A stretch of DNA of 64,000 bases from Thermoanaerobaculia bacterium (GTDB taxonomy: Bacteria > Acidobacteriota > Thermoanaerobaculia > Multivoradales > J023). Made by a program: the position numbers and the translations under genes. Where the stretch lies: NCBI GenBank assembly GCA_028066595.1, contig JALCBJ010000002.1:62001-126000 (forward strand), read 5' to 3'. The notes under the pieces were generated by a model. The model had not been told where the DNA came from. It made no database searches and was given only the letters and a program-made list of their open reading frames with translations. Shown here in pieces: positions 27,314-36,154 of the stretch (positions are counted from its first letter, which is position 1; each line of letters opens with the position of its first letter).

Positions 27314-28276
27314 TCAGAGATCGAAGATCTCGCCCTCCTCGGCCACCCGCAGGCCCGCTGCCTCTAGCTCTTGTCGTTGCGGCGTTCCCGCCACCAGCGC
27401 GGGGTTCGTGTGGTTGAGGTGGATCAGCCGCACCTTCGCTCTTTCCTCGGCCGGCAGCGGCGCCAGCCGCTCCATGGTGTCGCGGATCCGGGGGTGGGGG
27501 AAGCCCGACATGTCCCGCCCAGGGACTTCACCATCGGCGAAGAAGGTAGCGTCGAGGAACGCGATGTCGACGCTGCGGAGCTGGTCCTCCAGTCGCACGC
27601 CGAGGGCGTCCCAGTCGTCCCAGCTGTCGATGTCGGGCAGGAACAGCGCGCTGCGTTCCGGGCCATCGACGCGAAAGCCCACGACCTCAGAGAACTCCTG
27701 CCGATGAGGTACTGGAAACGCCGAAACGCTCACGCGACCCAGCTCGACGGCCCGCTGCGTTGACAGCTCGCGGAGGTCGATGTTCTGGTAACCGACCAGC
27801 TGGCTCCACGGTCCGTTGGTGCGCAGGTATCGGGCCATGCGCGGCATGGCGTAGACCGGGACGTTCCGTGCGCCCATGGACTCGTGTCCGAGAAAGATCA
27901 ACCCGGTGTAGTGGCCCATATGGGCATGAGTCAGGAAGATGCCGTCGAGGCCGGGGGTTCCCGGTACCGGCGCCAAGGCGTCGAGCCGTGCCAGTTGCTC
28001 TCGGAAGTCAGGCGTCGCCTCGAAGAGGAAACGGCGGCCTTCAGTTTCGTCCACTAGAGCCAGGCTGGTCGCGAGGCGCCGGAACTCTGGAGGCCGCCAG
28101 TCAGGAGCGCTCTTGGTACCAGCCTGGGGCACGCCTCCGTCCTGCGCGATTCCGAGAACCACCAGGTAGATACGTTGCGTCCGCTCTTGAGAGGCCGCTC
28201 CGAGCGCAAGGAGCGAGATCGTGCACCAAGCCGTGAGCCCGAGCAAGGGTCGAAGTGCAATAGGTTTGAGAATCAT
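27314..28276 (-). CDS. Exported metallo-beta-lactamase-fold hydrolase, PqqB-like
   Basis: 320 residues with a signal peptide of about 30 residues ('LLGLTAWCTISLLALGAASQ'). The mature part starts 'IYLVVLGIAQDGGVPQAG', very like the PqqB opening, and has 'THAHMGHYTGLIFLGHESMG', 'YAMPRMARYLRTNGPW', 'FPVPHRQEFSEVVGF' and 'LIHLNHTNPAL'. The metal-site pattern HAHMGH replaces HxHxDH, with Gly where Asp is usual, as in PqqB. PqqB itself is cytosolic and no other pqq gene is present, so this is an exported relative of unknown job rather than a PQQ gene. Confidence 0.85.
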   Translation of the reverse strand: MILKPIALRPLLGLTAWCTISLLALGAASQERTQRIYLVVLGIAQDGGVPQAGTKSAPDWRPPEFRRLATSLALVDETEGRRFLFEATPDFREQLARLDALAPVPGTPGLDGIFLTHAHMGHYTGLIFLGHESMGARNVPVYAMPRMARYLRTNGPWSQLVGYQNIDLRELSTQRAVELGRVSVSAFPVPHRQEFSEVVGFRVDGPERSALFLPDIDSWDDWDALGVRLEDQLRSVDIAFLDATFFADGEVPGRDMSGFPHPRIRDTMERLAPLPAEERAKVRLIHLNHTNPALVAGTPQRQELEAAGLRVAEEGEIFDL

Positions 28277-28392
28277 CTAGCCGTCCTCGTCTGCTCCAAC
28301 CTATCAGCGCGAGCCAACCCATCCGCGCCAGAGTGAAGAGCTCCTGGGGCTCGCCGACCCGAATGCAGGAGCCGATTCAGACCGTTATGAGG

Positions 28393-28417
28393 CCGGTTCT
28401 TGCCGACGAAGAACCGG
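28393..28417. other. Perfect 9-bp inverted repeat downstream of the beta-helix gene
   Basis: CCGGTTCTT, 7-base loop, AAGAACCGG. It begins 14 bases after the stop codon of the minus-strand beta-helix protein and precedes the hydrolase gene. No T tract follows on either strand, so it is not a classical intrinsic terminator. It may protect the mRNA 3' end or bind a protein. Confidence 0.5.
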
Positions 28418-28430
28418 GCGTCGCGAGTGG

Positions 28431-30236
28431 TTACTGCGACGGGATCACCGCGCTCCAAGCGCTTGTGTTGCCACTCTCGAACCCGTCGGCGAACAGCGCC
28501 GCTCGCCGCTCGAACGCACCGACGTCTAGAGTGGCGCCGACGGGGCGTGGCTGGAGGTCATGGTCGTGGGCTAGAGGCAGCGCTGCGCCGGCGTCGATGG
28601 CGACACTGTCGGAGGCCAGATGCAGATCGTCGTCGACCGTGCCGCGTATGCCGTCGGCACCGTCGAGATCGACGAACAGGCCGCCGATGTCACCTGCGGC
28701 TAGCCGTCGACTTTGTCCGTCGTTGCCGGACGCCGTCTGCCAGTCCTCGAGCAAGTAGGAATTGCCTGCCACGTCAAACTCGCTGGCAGCCCCCGGCACC
28801 AGGAAGAGGTTGTGATCCGAATCGATCTCGGTCATCGGACCTTCATAGCGCAGGATCTTTCCCAGATGCAGCTCGAGACTCGGAGTGGCGTAGATCAGAT
28901 TGTTGCGCAGGTAGATTCCGAGGTTGTGCTGGGTGGCGCGAAAGAGCGTGAAGTAGGGGTAGGTCGAAGAGAAGGTGTTGTTGTAGATCCGCGTTCGTAC
29001 CGAGTGGGGATGGGGGCGATTGGTGTCGCCGAGCATCAGCAGCGCACTGTCCGAGTTGAGGAAGACGTTGTTGCGCACAGTAACGTCGTCGGCGGTGATC
29101 ACCGTCACAGCCGCACGATCGTCGGGATCCGAGTTCGACAGCACGTTGCCGTCGAGGATCGCGCGATCGATGTACTGCTCGACGGAGGTGTTCTCTGGCC
29201 CCACCCCGACCGCCCAGGCGAAGCTGGTGGGACTGCGCACGAGGTGGTTGTTGGCTATCAGAACGTACAGCGACGCCAGGTCGTGCGTGCCGCTGGTACC
29301 GGCGATCTTGAGGATCGATCCCGCTTTCGAGTGGATGTGGTTGTCTGCGATCAGCACCTTCGAGCCGTGGGTGCGAATGCAGTGTTCCTCGTCGTTGTCG
29401 CGGATGGTGGAGCCGAGGACGGCGAAACGGCTCAGGCGCTCGCCGCTGGCGGGGTCGTGGCCGCCCATGAAATGACCGTAGGCTGCACCACCGTCGATCT
29501 CGCTTTCGATGAAAAAGAAGCTCTGACTCGGGTAGGCGAATTGGTTCGGCAGGTCGTTGCCCTTGACGCGCAGAAAGAGCTGGTGGTCCGCCTGTGAGCT
29601 GGTGACCAGCGCCTCGCCGTTCAGGCGCTCGCGTGGACCGGTGATCTCCAGATCCAGCAGGCGCCAGTCGCGCCGGATGCGGACCGATGCCTCCGAACGG
29701 TCGAGGTGCGGCCGTGGCAGATGATCGGGTCCGAATGCACCGATCGTCACCGGCCCGTCCACCGCACCGTGGAGCGGCCGATCGAGCTGCCAGGTCTCAC
29801 CGCGCCGCAGCAGCAGTCGAGACCCACTCGTCAGCTCACCCCAAGCGTCGTGGAGTGAGGTGCGCTGCAAGCCGCCGGCCGGGCAGCCCGTGAAGTCACC
29901 GACATCGGACACGCATAGAGTGGTGCCCGCGAACGGGGTCACCGACACGGTGACCTGGCCGGTCGCCACCAGCGACCCGTTGCGCTCGACCTCCACCCGT
30001 ACGGTGTAGTCCCGAGCCGGAGAGGCGTCGTCTAGCTCGTAGACGTGGGCGGCGAGGAAGCCGTTGAATCCGCTCCCGTCGCCGAAGTCCCATCGAATCT
30101 CGGAGCTCTCCACGTCCGACCACGGCAGAGCGTCGGCGACGTCAAAGAAGACCGCTAGTGGCGCTACGCCGGCTGTGCGGCTCGCTTCGATCGCGATGGT
30201 TGTCTGGGCGCGGAGCGGTAGAGCGGATGCGAACAA
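28431..30236 (-). CDS. Secreted PKD plus right-handed beta-helix protein with 'FESGNTSAWS' tail
   Basis: About 601 residues as drawn. A PKD-like domain comes first ('GVAPLAVFFDVADALPW', 'IRWDFGDGSGFNGF', residues 20-100). A parallel beta-helix of repeated 'N-N-x-hydrophobic' rungs follows ('LYVLIANNHLV', 'VTVRNNVFLNS', 'RTRIYNNTFSS'). The end is 'DVGAFERRAALFADGFESG' and then 'NTSAWSAV'. The fold suggests polysaccharide binding or cleavage. The start is unsure: the frame has only a TTG here, yet the in-frame codons just upstream spell a good signal-peptide core (SRLVSLALCLFASA) without an ATG/GTG/TTG, while a nearby ATG is in another frame. A frameshift or an unusual start is possible. Confidence 0.78.
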   Translation of the reverse strand: MFASALPLRAQTTIAIEASRTAGVAPLAVFFDVADALPWSDVESSEIRWDFGDGSGFNGFLAAHVYELDDASPARDYTVRVEVERNGSLVATGQVTVSVTPFAGTTLCVSDVGDFTGCPAGGLQRTSLHDAWGELTSGSRLLLRRGETWQLDRPLHGAVDGPVTIGAFGPDHLPRPHLDRSEASVRIRRDWRLLDLEITGPRERLNGEALVTSSQADHQLFLRVKGNDLPNQFAYPSQSFFFIESEIDGGAAYGHFMGGHDPASGERLSRFAVLGSTIRDNDEEHCIRTHGSKVLIADNHIHSKAGSILKIAGTSGTHDLASLYVLIANNHLVRSPTSFAWAVGVGPENTSVEQYIDRAILDGNVLSNSDPDDRAAVTVITADDVTVRNNVFLNSDSALLMLGDTNRPHPHSVRTRIYNNTFSSTYPYFTLFRATQHNLGIYLRNNLIYATPSLELHLGKILRYEGPMTEIDSDHNLFLVPGAASEFDVAGNSYLLEDWQTASGNDGQSRRLAAGDIGGLFVDLDGADGIRGTVDDDLHLASDSVAIDAGAALPLAHDHDLQPRPVGATLDVGAFERRAALFADGFESGNTSAWSAVIPSQ

Positions 30237-30319
30237 ACAGAGAGCGAGGGAAACCAGCCTAGACCAGGATATGGAGACCTCATTTCGATGAGAAGAAGAT
30301 CTGTATGCGAGGCCGGCGC

Positions 30320-30325
30320 ATTATA
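30320..30325 (-). promoter_or_regulatory. Possible -10 box (TATAAT) ahead of the beta-helix gene
   Basis: A consensus TATAAT on the minus strand overlaps the stop codon of the 1341-residue kinase gene, about 84 bases before the beta-helix start. No good -35 stands at the right distance. It could give the beta-helix gene its own transcript. Confidence 0.35.
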
Positions 30326-33300
30326 TAGAACGTCGGTCGCTGACCTTGATGTCCTGAGCCCTGAAGAGACGCAGCAGCGCGCGGTTTTCGGGAACTCCCG
30401 ACAGGAAGGATGCCTCGAGGGCCCTGTCACCTAGGGCCGCCGTGCGTCGGCCCAGGCGCTCGGCGGCGCGCTGCACCGCCTCAGGGAAGCCGTCGTCGTC
30501 CTCCGCCTGGAGCGCTTCCAGCCAGGCGAGCCACACCAAGGACTCGAATTCTTCGATTCCACCGTGGGTCTCGAGCACCTCGAAGGCGGCAGCGGCGGCG
30601 AGTCGTGCTTCGGGTACATACTGTTGGGCCAACAGCGAACGAGAGAGTGCCGCTTCCGCCCCAGCGCGGGCAGGTGGTGAGTCGATCAGAAGTCCCACGG
30701 CCTCTCGGGCAACCGACTCCGAGGATTGTCTCGGTCCCTGTCCGTCGATGAGCAAGTAGGCCTGGGAGAGGTAGACGGAAGTCCAGCCGACGAAGCGCAG
30801 GTTGCCCTGCTCCCTGGCCTCATCGATGACCTGGCGGAGGATTCCGACGGCGCTGCGTCCGTCGCCACGCTGAATGAGAGCCAGACCTTGATTCTGCCGT
30901 GCTCGCGTCACCACGGACTCGAGACCCATCCGTCGTGCCTCGCGCAGACCCTGGCTCAGAAACGCTTCAGCCCGCGTCTGATCGCCTACTTCCAGGTAGC
31001 CGAATCCCAGACTGACCCGGACGTTGGCGGCCTGCCGTACGTCACCCAGCTTCTCGCAAGCCTCGAGAGCCCGGCAATAGCCACGGAGATCGCCTGCCAG
31101 GTCCCCGACGTGACGAGCCCGGGCGCCCCGAAGACGATGAAGGTTGGCCCAAGCACCCGGTTCGAGGCACTCCCCACCGTCGTTCCCGTCTGGGGCCCCG
31201 GCCCGTGCGGCGATGGATTCGGCCAGGGACGCCAGACGCTCTGCCTCTTCGTACTCGCCGGCGTGAAAGACCTGGCGGGAGGCCAGTGCAAGGGCCGAGA
31301 TGCGAGCCGATCCAGCCGACCAGGTACCGTCCGGAGCACGATCCGAAACCAAGGCAGCGGTGGAGGCCACGCGCGACTGCCACAGACGAGCCACTTCATG
31401 ATGGCCGCGTCGAGCGGCGGCGGTCATGGCCTCTGCGCTGGCTCGGAACCACTCGGCGGACCCGGCTTCCAGCAGCTCGCCGGCGATCTCGGCTCGGCGC
31501 TGGGTCTCGCTCCAATCGCCGCGCCAGCGTTGAGCCACGGCACATAGGAGGTGCAGGTTGCCCGCCTTCCGGCCTCGGACATGCTCTACGGCCTCGTCCG
31601 CAAGACGAACGGCGGTGTCGAAGTCATGGGCTTCGAAGGCAGCATCCGCTGCGCGAGGTAGCCACGAGACGATCTTTGAGGTTTCGTCGGCTCGACGGAA
31701 GTGCTCCAACAAAACCGCGGGGGACGACTGCCGAATCTCCAGCCACTCACCCGCCAGGCGATGGCCGAGGATGCGGTCGTCGGGTGTCAGAGACGCGTAG
31801 GCCGCTTCGCGCACCAGATCGTGGCGAAACGAATACTCCATGGTGCCGGCTCCGCCGCTGTGGGTGCGACGTTCCACCAGCTCGAGCTCTTCCAGCCGAC
31901 GAAATCTGGCGGAGCTGATGTCCCCTCCTACCAGCTTCTCCACGCCGCCGTGCCAGAAGGTCAAGCCGAAGACGGAGGCTGCTCGAAGCAGCTTGCGTTG
32001 CTCCGGCTCGAGCTCTTCCAATCGTACTTGGACCGTCGCCCGGAGGGTGGCTGGTGCCCCATCGCGCCGGCCCTCGGCATGGCTCCGGATCAGCTCTTCG
32101 AGGAAGAAAGGATTGCCGTCAGCGGCAACCACGAGCCTCTCAACCTCGTCTGCTGGAGCTCGGTCACCCAGCATCTGCCGAGTCAGACTCGTGGCGGCTC
32201 GCCGGGGCAGGCGCTGGAGCTCGATACGAGTGGGTCGGCATTCGTGCCACAAGTTGGGGAAACGGTCGGCGATATCGGGGCGTGCGAATGCCGCTACGAA
32301 GAACGGGCGATCGGCCAAGACCCGCATCGCAGCATCGAACACGCGAATCGTCGGGAGGTCACCCCACTGTACGTCCTCGAGCACGACGACGAGAGGTCGT
32401 GCGCGGGTCTCGAGGCTCAGCCAGTCGATCCATGCTGTGCGGATACGGTCGGCCATGAGCTCGCGGTCGTGGCGTGCGCGTACCACCTCCTCGTGGCTTT
32501 CTTGACCTCGTACTCCGATTACCTCCGCCAGGAACGGCGCCACGCGGTCTGCGTCGGCCGCCGGCAGGTGGCGCCCCAGACGGGCCCGCAGCTTTCGCGA
32601 TCTGACCTCGTCGTCCTCTCCGTCTGGAGCGCCCACCTCTTTTGCGATCACCGCTGCCAGGAGCGACCAAGCCGCACCGGAACGCATCACATCGGCTTGT
32701 CCGCACCAGACCTCTCTACCGGCCTGGCGCCAGCGATCGATCTGCTCCGCTGCGAGACGCGACTTGCCAGCGCCGGGTATGCCCGTCACTACGGCCACCT
32801 GAGCCCCTTCCCCTGCTGTCGCAGAGTCGAGCAGGGCGTCGAGCATTCGGAGCTCCCGTTCGCGACCGACGAAAGGAGTCTTTCTTCCCAGGAGACTCCG
32901 GGCCGGTCCGCCACCCCGCCTCTCGCGGGTCAGGAAGAGTCCGTGGTCCCCTCCTTCGATCTCGAAGCGGCCGTCGAGCAAACCGGTGGTCAGATCGTCG
33001 ATCGCTACGGGGAGCGGGTCGCCGGGTCGATCCCGCATCTGGTGCCGAAACCTCCGGAGCCCTTCTCCAGCCCGATCGATCACTTCACCCACAGGGAACG
33101 ATCCCTCGAAACGACCGCGGCCGGTCGCGACGGAGATCCGAGTGCCGGGCAGCGCCCGTGCCAGCTCCAGGGCACTCCGCACGGCCAGCCGGACGCGGTC
33201 GGTTGCGACCCCGGCACCGTCCACCACCAGTACGAGGTCGCCGGTGGCGAGGACCTGCATCTGTCCGCCATGCTGGCCGAGTCGCCAGTTGGTTTCCTCC

Positions 33301-34346
33301 AACTCGTCCTGCAGCGAAGTCTCTCCGGACTCGCCTGGAGAAGGCTTCGCCCGATCCGCCGCGGTCAACACCACCGAGACCAACCGTTGTTCGTCGCCGG
33401 TGAGCGTCGAAGTATCGGCCGCAGGCTGACGTCCGCCCTGTTCGGTCGTCTCGACGTCGGACAGGTCCGAAACGCTGTCGCGACGATGTAGCGCTTCGAG
33501 GGCTCGGGCTGCGGATTTGGGCCGCCGGGCCGGATCCTTGGCCAGCAGGGTGGACACGAAGATAGACAACCAGGCCGGTATCCCGGGACGAAGACTGGAG
33601 ACGTCCGGTGGCGTTTCCAACAGGACCTTGGCGAGAACCGCCATTGGATTCTCACCGCGAAACGCGCGTCGACCGCTCAGGCACTCGAAGAGCAAGCAGC
33701 CGAAGGAGAAGAGGTCGCTGCGACCGTCGAGCGCCTCACCACGCGCTTGCTCGGGAGCTAGATAGGCAGGTGTCCCGACGAGGCTGCCATCCACCGTGAC
33801 GGTGGCGCAGTCTGCATTGCCTTGCTGGATGCGGGCCAGCCCGAAGTCCAGGAGCTTCGGTCGGCCAGGATCTCCACCGACCAGGAAGACATTGCCAGGC
33901 TTGACGTCGCGATGCACGACTCCCGCGCGATGGGCTTCGTCGAGAGCGGCGAGTAACCTGGATGCCAACGCCCGTGTTGCTGGCACCGACAGTCGACCTT
34001 CGGCGAGGCGCTCCGCCAAGTCGTGCCCATCGAGCCATTCCAAGACAAGAAAAGGACGCCCTTCGTCCGTGGTGCCGTGGTCGAAGCAGTGGACAATGGC
34101 CTCGTGGCGAAGTCGTGTGAGCGCTTCGATTTCCCTGTGGAAACGAAGACGTTGGATCCCTTGGTGTGTCGAACAGCCTCGAAGGCCATCCGAGCTGTCT
34201 CCTTCGACAGGCACCGGACGGCGTAGCGTCTTGATCGCGACCTTACGTCCGATCTCGTCCGTAGCTTCGAAGACCGAGCCCATGCCGCCTTCGCCGACCG
34301 CTCGGCCGATTCGGTATCGGCCGGCGATCCGCTGGCCGGGTCTCAT
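30321..34346 (-). CDS. Giant regulator: Ser/Thr kinase + cyclase-like + AAA ATPase + TPR
   Basis: 1341 residues with no membrane helix. Kinase at residues 8-290: 'GEGGMGSVFEA', Lys39, 'VVHRDVKPGNVF' (145-147), 'DFG' (167-169) and 'GTPAYLAPEQ'. Residues 320-475 resemble a class III nucleotide cyclase fold ('RLVSVVLTAADRA', 'VLATGDLVLVV', 'ISVATGRGRFEGSF') but without clear metal Asp residues, so probably inactive. An AAA/STAND ATPase begins 'FVGRERELRMLDALL', Walker A 'GIPGAGKSR' (522-530), Walker B-like 'LVVVLEDVQWGD'. The last 500 residues are TPR-like helical repeats. This combination of Pkn kinase and LuxR/AfsR-like STAND module suggests an ATP-gated signalling hub. It follows PhoH by 13 bases in one transcript. 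Confidence 0.9.
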   Translation of the reverse strand: MRPGQRIAGRYRIGRAVGEGGMGSVFEATDEIGRKVAIKTLRRPVPVEGDSSDGLRGCSTHQGIQRLRFHREIEALTRLRHEAIVHCFDHGTTDEGRPFLVLEWLDGHDLAERLAEGRLSVPATRALASRLLAALDEAHRAGVVHRDVKPGNVFLVGGDPGRPKLLDFGLARIQQGNADCATVTVDGSLVGTPAYLAPEQARGEALDGRSDLFSFGCLLFECLSGRRAFRGENPMAVLAKVLLETPPDVSSLRPGIPAWLSIFVSTLLAKDPARRPKSAARALEALHRRDSVSDLSDVETTEQGGRQPAADTSTLTGDEQRLVSVVLTAADRAKPSPGESGETSLQDELEETNWRLGQHGGQMQVLATGDLVLVVDGAGVATDRVRLAVRSALELARALPGTRISVATGRGRFEGSFPVGEVIDRAGEGLRRFRHQMRDRPGDPLPVAIDDLTTGLLDGRFEIEGGDHGLFLTRERRGGGPARSLLGRKTPFVGRERELRMLDALLDSATAGEGAQVAVVTGIPGAGKSRLAAEQIDRWRQAGREVWCGQADVMRSGAAWSLLAAVIAKEVGAPDGEDDEVRSRKLRARLGRHLPAADADRVAPFLAEVIGVRGQESHEEVVRARHDRELMADRIRTAWIDWLSLETRARPLVVVLEDVQWGDLPTIRVFDAAMRVLADRPFFVAAFARPDIADRFPNLWHECRPTRIELQRLPRRAATSLTRQMLGDRAPADEVERLVVAADGNPFFLEELIRSHAEGRRDGAPATLRATVQVRLEELEPEQRKLLRAASVFGLTFWHGGVEKLVGGDISSARFRRLEELELVERRTHSGGAGTMEYSFRHDLVREAAYASLTPDDRILGHRLAGEWLEIRQSSPAVLLEHFRRADETSKIVSWLPRAADAAFEAHDFDTAVRLADEAVEHVRGRKAGNLHLLCAVAQRWRGDWSETQRRAEIAGELLEAGSAEWFRASAEAMTAAARRGHHEVARLWQSRVASTAALVSDRAPDGTWSAGSARISALALASRQVFHAGEYEEAERLASLAESIAARAGAPDGNDGGECLEPGAWANLHRLRGARARHVGDLAGDLRGYCRALEACEKLGDVRQAANVRVSLGFGYLEVGDQTRAEAFLSQGLREARRMGLESVVTRARQNQGLALIQRGDGRSAVGILRQVIDEAREQGNLRFVGWTSVYLSQAYLLIDGQGPRQSSESVAREAVGLLIDSPPARAGAEAALSRSLLAQQYVPEARLAAAAAFEVLETHGGIEEFESLVWLAWLEALQAEDDDGFPEAVQRAAERLGRRTAALGDRALEASFLSGVPENRALLRLFRAQDIKVSDRRSI

Positions 34347-34359
34347 CGATCCGTAGGGC

Positions 34360-35709
34360 TCACAGCAAGCTGCTGGCGAGGTTCGCCAGCACGGAGCGCT
34401 CGCCCTTTTCCAGATTCACGTGAGCGTAGAGTGCCTGACCCTTGAGCCGGTCGATGAGAAACGACAGACCATTCGATTGCGCGTCGAGGTAGGGCGTGTC
34501 GATCTGGAAAACGTCACCGGTCAACACGATCTTGGTGCCTTCGCCGGCACGGGTGATGATCGTCTTGATCTCGTGAGGCGTCAGATTCTGAGCTTCGTCG
34601 ACGATGAACATGACGCGAGAAAAACTGCGGCCCCGGATATACGCCAGCGGGATCACCTGTAGCTTCTCCCGCTCCACCATTTCTTCGAGGTGCCGGTATT
34701 CCTTGTCGGAAGGATCGAACTGGCTCTTGATGAAGGCCAGGTTGTCCCACAGTGGAAGCATGTACGGATGGATCTTGGATTGCGCGTCACCCGGTAGGTA
34801 GCCGATGTCACGATTCGACAAGGGCACGATGGGACGAGCGAGGTAGATACGTCGGAAGTCCCGCCGCCTGGCCAGGGCGCCCGCGAGGGCGATCAACGTC
34901 TTCCCGGTACCCGCAGCGCCGGTCAGCGTGACCAACGGGATGTTCGGATCGAGAATGGACTGCAGAGCGAAGGTCTGCTCAGCGTTACGCGGCGAGATTC
35001 CGTAGGCGGATTCCTTCACGAGACGCTGGAGTACCCGGTCGCGCGGGTCGTACCAGGCGAGGCCGGATCGTCCGTCGCCGGTGAGGATGAAAAAGTGGTT
35101 TGCCTTGGGCTCTTCGTCGAAGACTTCTTCCCAGGCCAGGAACCCCTCGCGGTGCAGGCGGTCGACAACCTCCGAGTCGTCGACCTCCACGAGAGACTTG
35201 CCGCGGTAGAGATTCTCCAGATCCTGGATCTGAATGTGCTTGTAGTCTTCCGCCGGCAGCTCGAGGGCGCGCGCCTTGAGACGCAGATTGATGTCCTTGC
35301 TCACCAGGATCACCGACCGCCGCTCCTCTTCGTTGCGCAGGCGCAAGGCAGCCGCCAGGATGCGATGGTCGTTCTCCGACGCCGGGAGACCCTGGAGATC
35401 CGCGGCCGCGCCGTGCCCGTTAGATGACATGACGACTTTTACCCTTCCGGAGCCGTCACCGTTGAGCGGAATCCATTCGCGGAGAATCTTGTCGCCGGAA
35501 TAGCCGTCGAGACGCCGGATGAACTCTCGCGCGTTGCGTTGTAAGACTCCCCCGCCCTTCTTGAAACGGTCGAGCTCCTCCAGCACCGTCAGCGGAATCG
35601 CGATGTCGTGCTCTTCGAAACTGTCGAGCACCTGGTGGTCGAACAGAATCACCGAGGTATCGAGTACGAAGATCTTGCGCCTGTCTTGGGCCGGACTCGG
35701 AGGGGTCAT
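34360..35709 (-). CDS. PhoH2-type protein: PIN nuclease plus PhoH ATPase
   Basis: 449 residues. PIN domain at 12-150 with acidic residues in 'IFVLDTSVILFDHQ' (Asp17), 'VLEELDRF' (Glu44-45), 'SENDHRILAA' (Asp114) and 'LVSKDINLRLKA' (Asp139). The PhoH domain begins about residue 235, with Walker A 'LTGAAGTGKTLIALA' (262-276), Walker B 'VMFIVDEAQNLTPHE' and 'TGDVFQID'. Such proteins are ATP-driven RNA unwinding and cleaving enzymes in the species where they were studied. Typical length, intact motifs. It sits 13 bases ahead of the giant kinase gene, so both are likely read together. Confidence 0.93.
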   Translation of the reverse strand: MTPPSPAQDRRKIFVLDTSVILFDHQVLDSFEEHDIAIPLTVLEELDRFKKGGGVLQRNAREFIRRLDGYSGDKILREWIPLNGDGSGRVKVVMSSNGHGAAADLQGLPASENDHRILAAALRLRNEEERRSVILVSKDINLRLKARALELPAEDYKHIQIQDLENLYRGKSLVEVDDSEVVDRLHREGFLAWEEVFDEEPKANHFFILTGDGRSGLAWYDPRDRVLQRLVKESAYGISPRNAEQTFALQSILDPNIPLVTLTGAAGTGKTLIALAGALARRRDFRRIYLARPIVPLSNRDIGYLPGDAQSKIHPYMLPLWDNLAFIKSQFDPSDKEYRHLEEMVEREKLQVIPLAYIRGRSFSRVMFIVDEAQNLTPHEIKTIITRAGEGTKIVLTGDVFQIDTPYLDAQSNGLSFLIDRLKGQALYAHVNLEKGERSVLANLASSLL

Positions 35710-35864
35710 CGGGTCTCCATCGAGGTGAAGGCGGCACCCGCGAGCTATCGCTCCTCGGGTCTGGTCGCATCATTTCAACATAAGCACGCGCCGCGGTCAC
35801 GAGTGCAGGGAAACGCCGTCCGTATAGGGCTTCAGGGAGATGTTTGACAGCGGTTCAGTCTAAT

Positions 35865-35884
35865 TTCGCCTAAAGATGGGCGAA
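35865..35884. promoter_or_regulatory. Inverted repeat just upstream of the regulator promoter
   Basis: TTCGCC, 8-base spacer TAAAGATG, GGCGAA. It ends four bases before the -35 box of the AraC-type gene, a usual place for an activator or autoregulatory site. Confidence 0.45.
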
Positions 35885-35888
35885 GACG

Positions 35889-35916
35889 TTCACAATGGTG
35901 AGAAATCGTCTATAAT
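35889..35916 (+). promoter_or_regulatory. Sigma-70-type promoter for the AraC-family gene
   Basis: TTCACA (35889-35894), 16-base spacer, TATAAT (35911-35916). The -10 is consensus and the -35 matches 4 of 6. It stands about 240 bases ahead of the regulator's ATG in an AT-richer stretch than its surroundings. Confidence 0.65.
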
Positions 35917-36154
35917 CCTAGAGTCCAGTGGAACCGTCACTGTCCCGAGCCTTTCGCCGGGCGCGGTCTACCTGGCCATCTACCGTATCCCTTTCGATGT
36001 ACCCCTCCCTCCTCCACGTGCTGCAGCTACTAGACTCGGGGTTCGAGCGTAGATTTCGCGCCGTCCGCGGTGCTTTTGGTTGCAGACGAGATCGGGACCC
36101 ATCCCAGACGTTCGCCGTTGCGAGGCGGCGTCACGACCACGGAGCTCAGGTGCC

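Larger units (their letters stand above)
35710..36154. other. 445-base intergenic region between phoH and the AraC-type gene
   Basis: Holds the start region of the minus-strand PhoH unit and the promoter and long leader of the plus-strand regulator (annotated separately). The leader from the predicted start of transcription to the ATG is about 230 bases. A stray TTGACA at 35844-35849 has no -10 at proper distance. No RNA gene is recognised. Confidence 0.5.

Noticed and set aside
31701-33491. 596-codon plus-strand frame opposite the giant kinase
   Set aside because: Antisense to well-defined kinase, AAA and TPR motifs; composition is Arg/Pro-rich filler.
35844-35849. TTGACA as a -35 box
   Set aside because: The nearest -10-like hexamers are 11 or 21 bases away; the TTCACA/TATAAT pair downstream is better.
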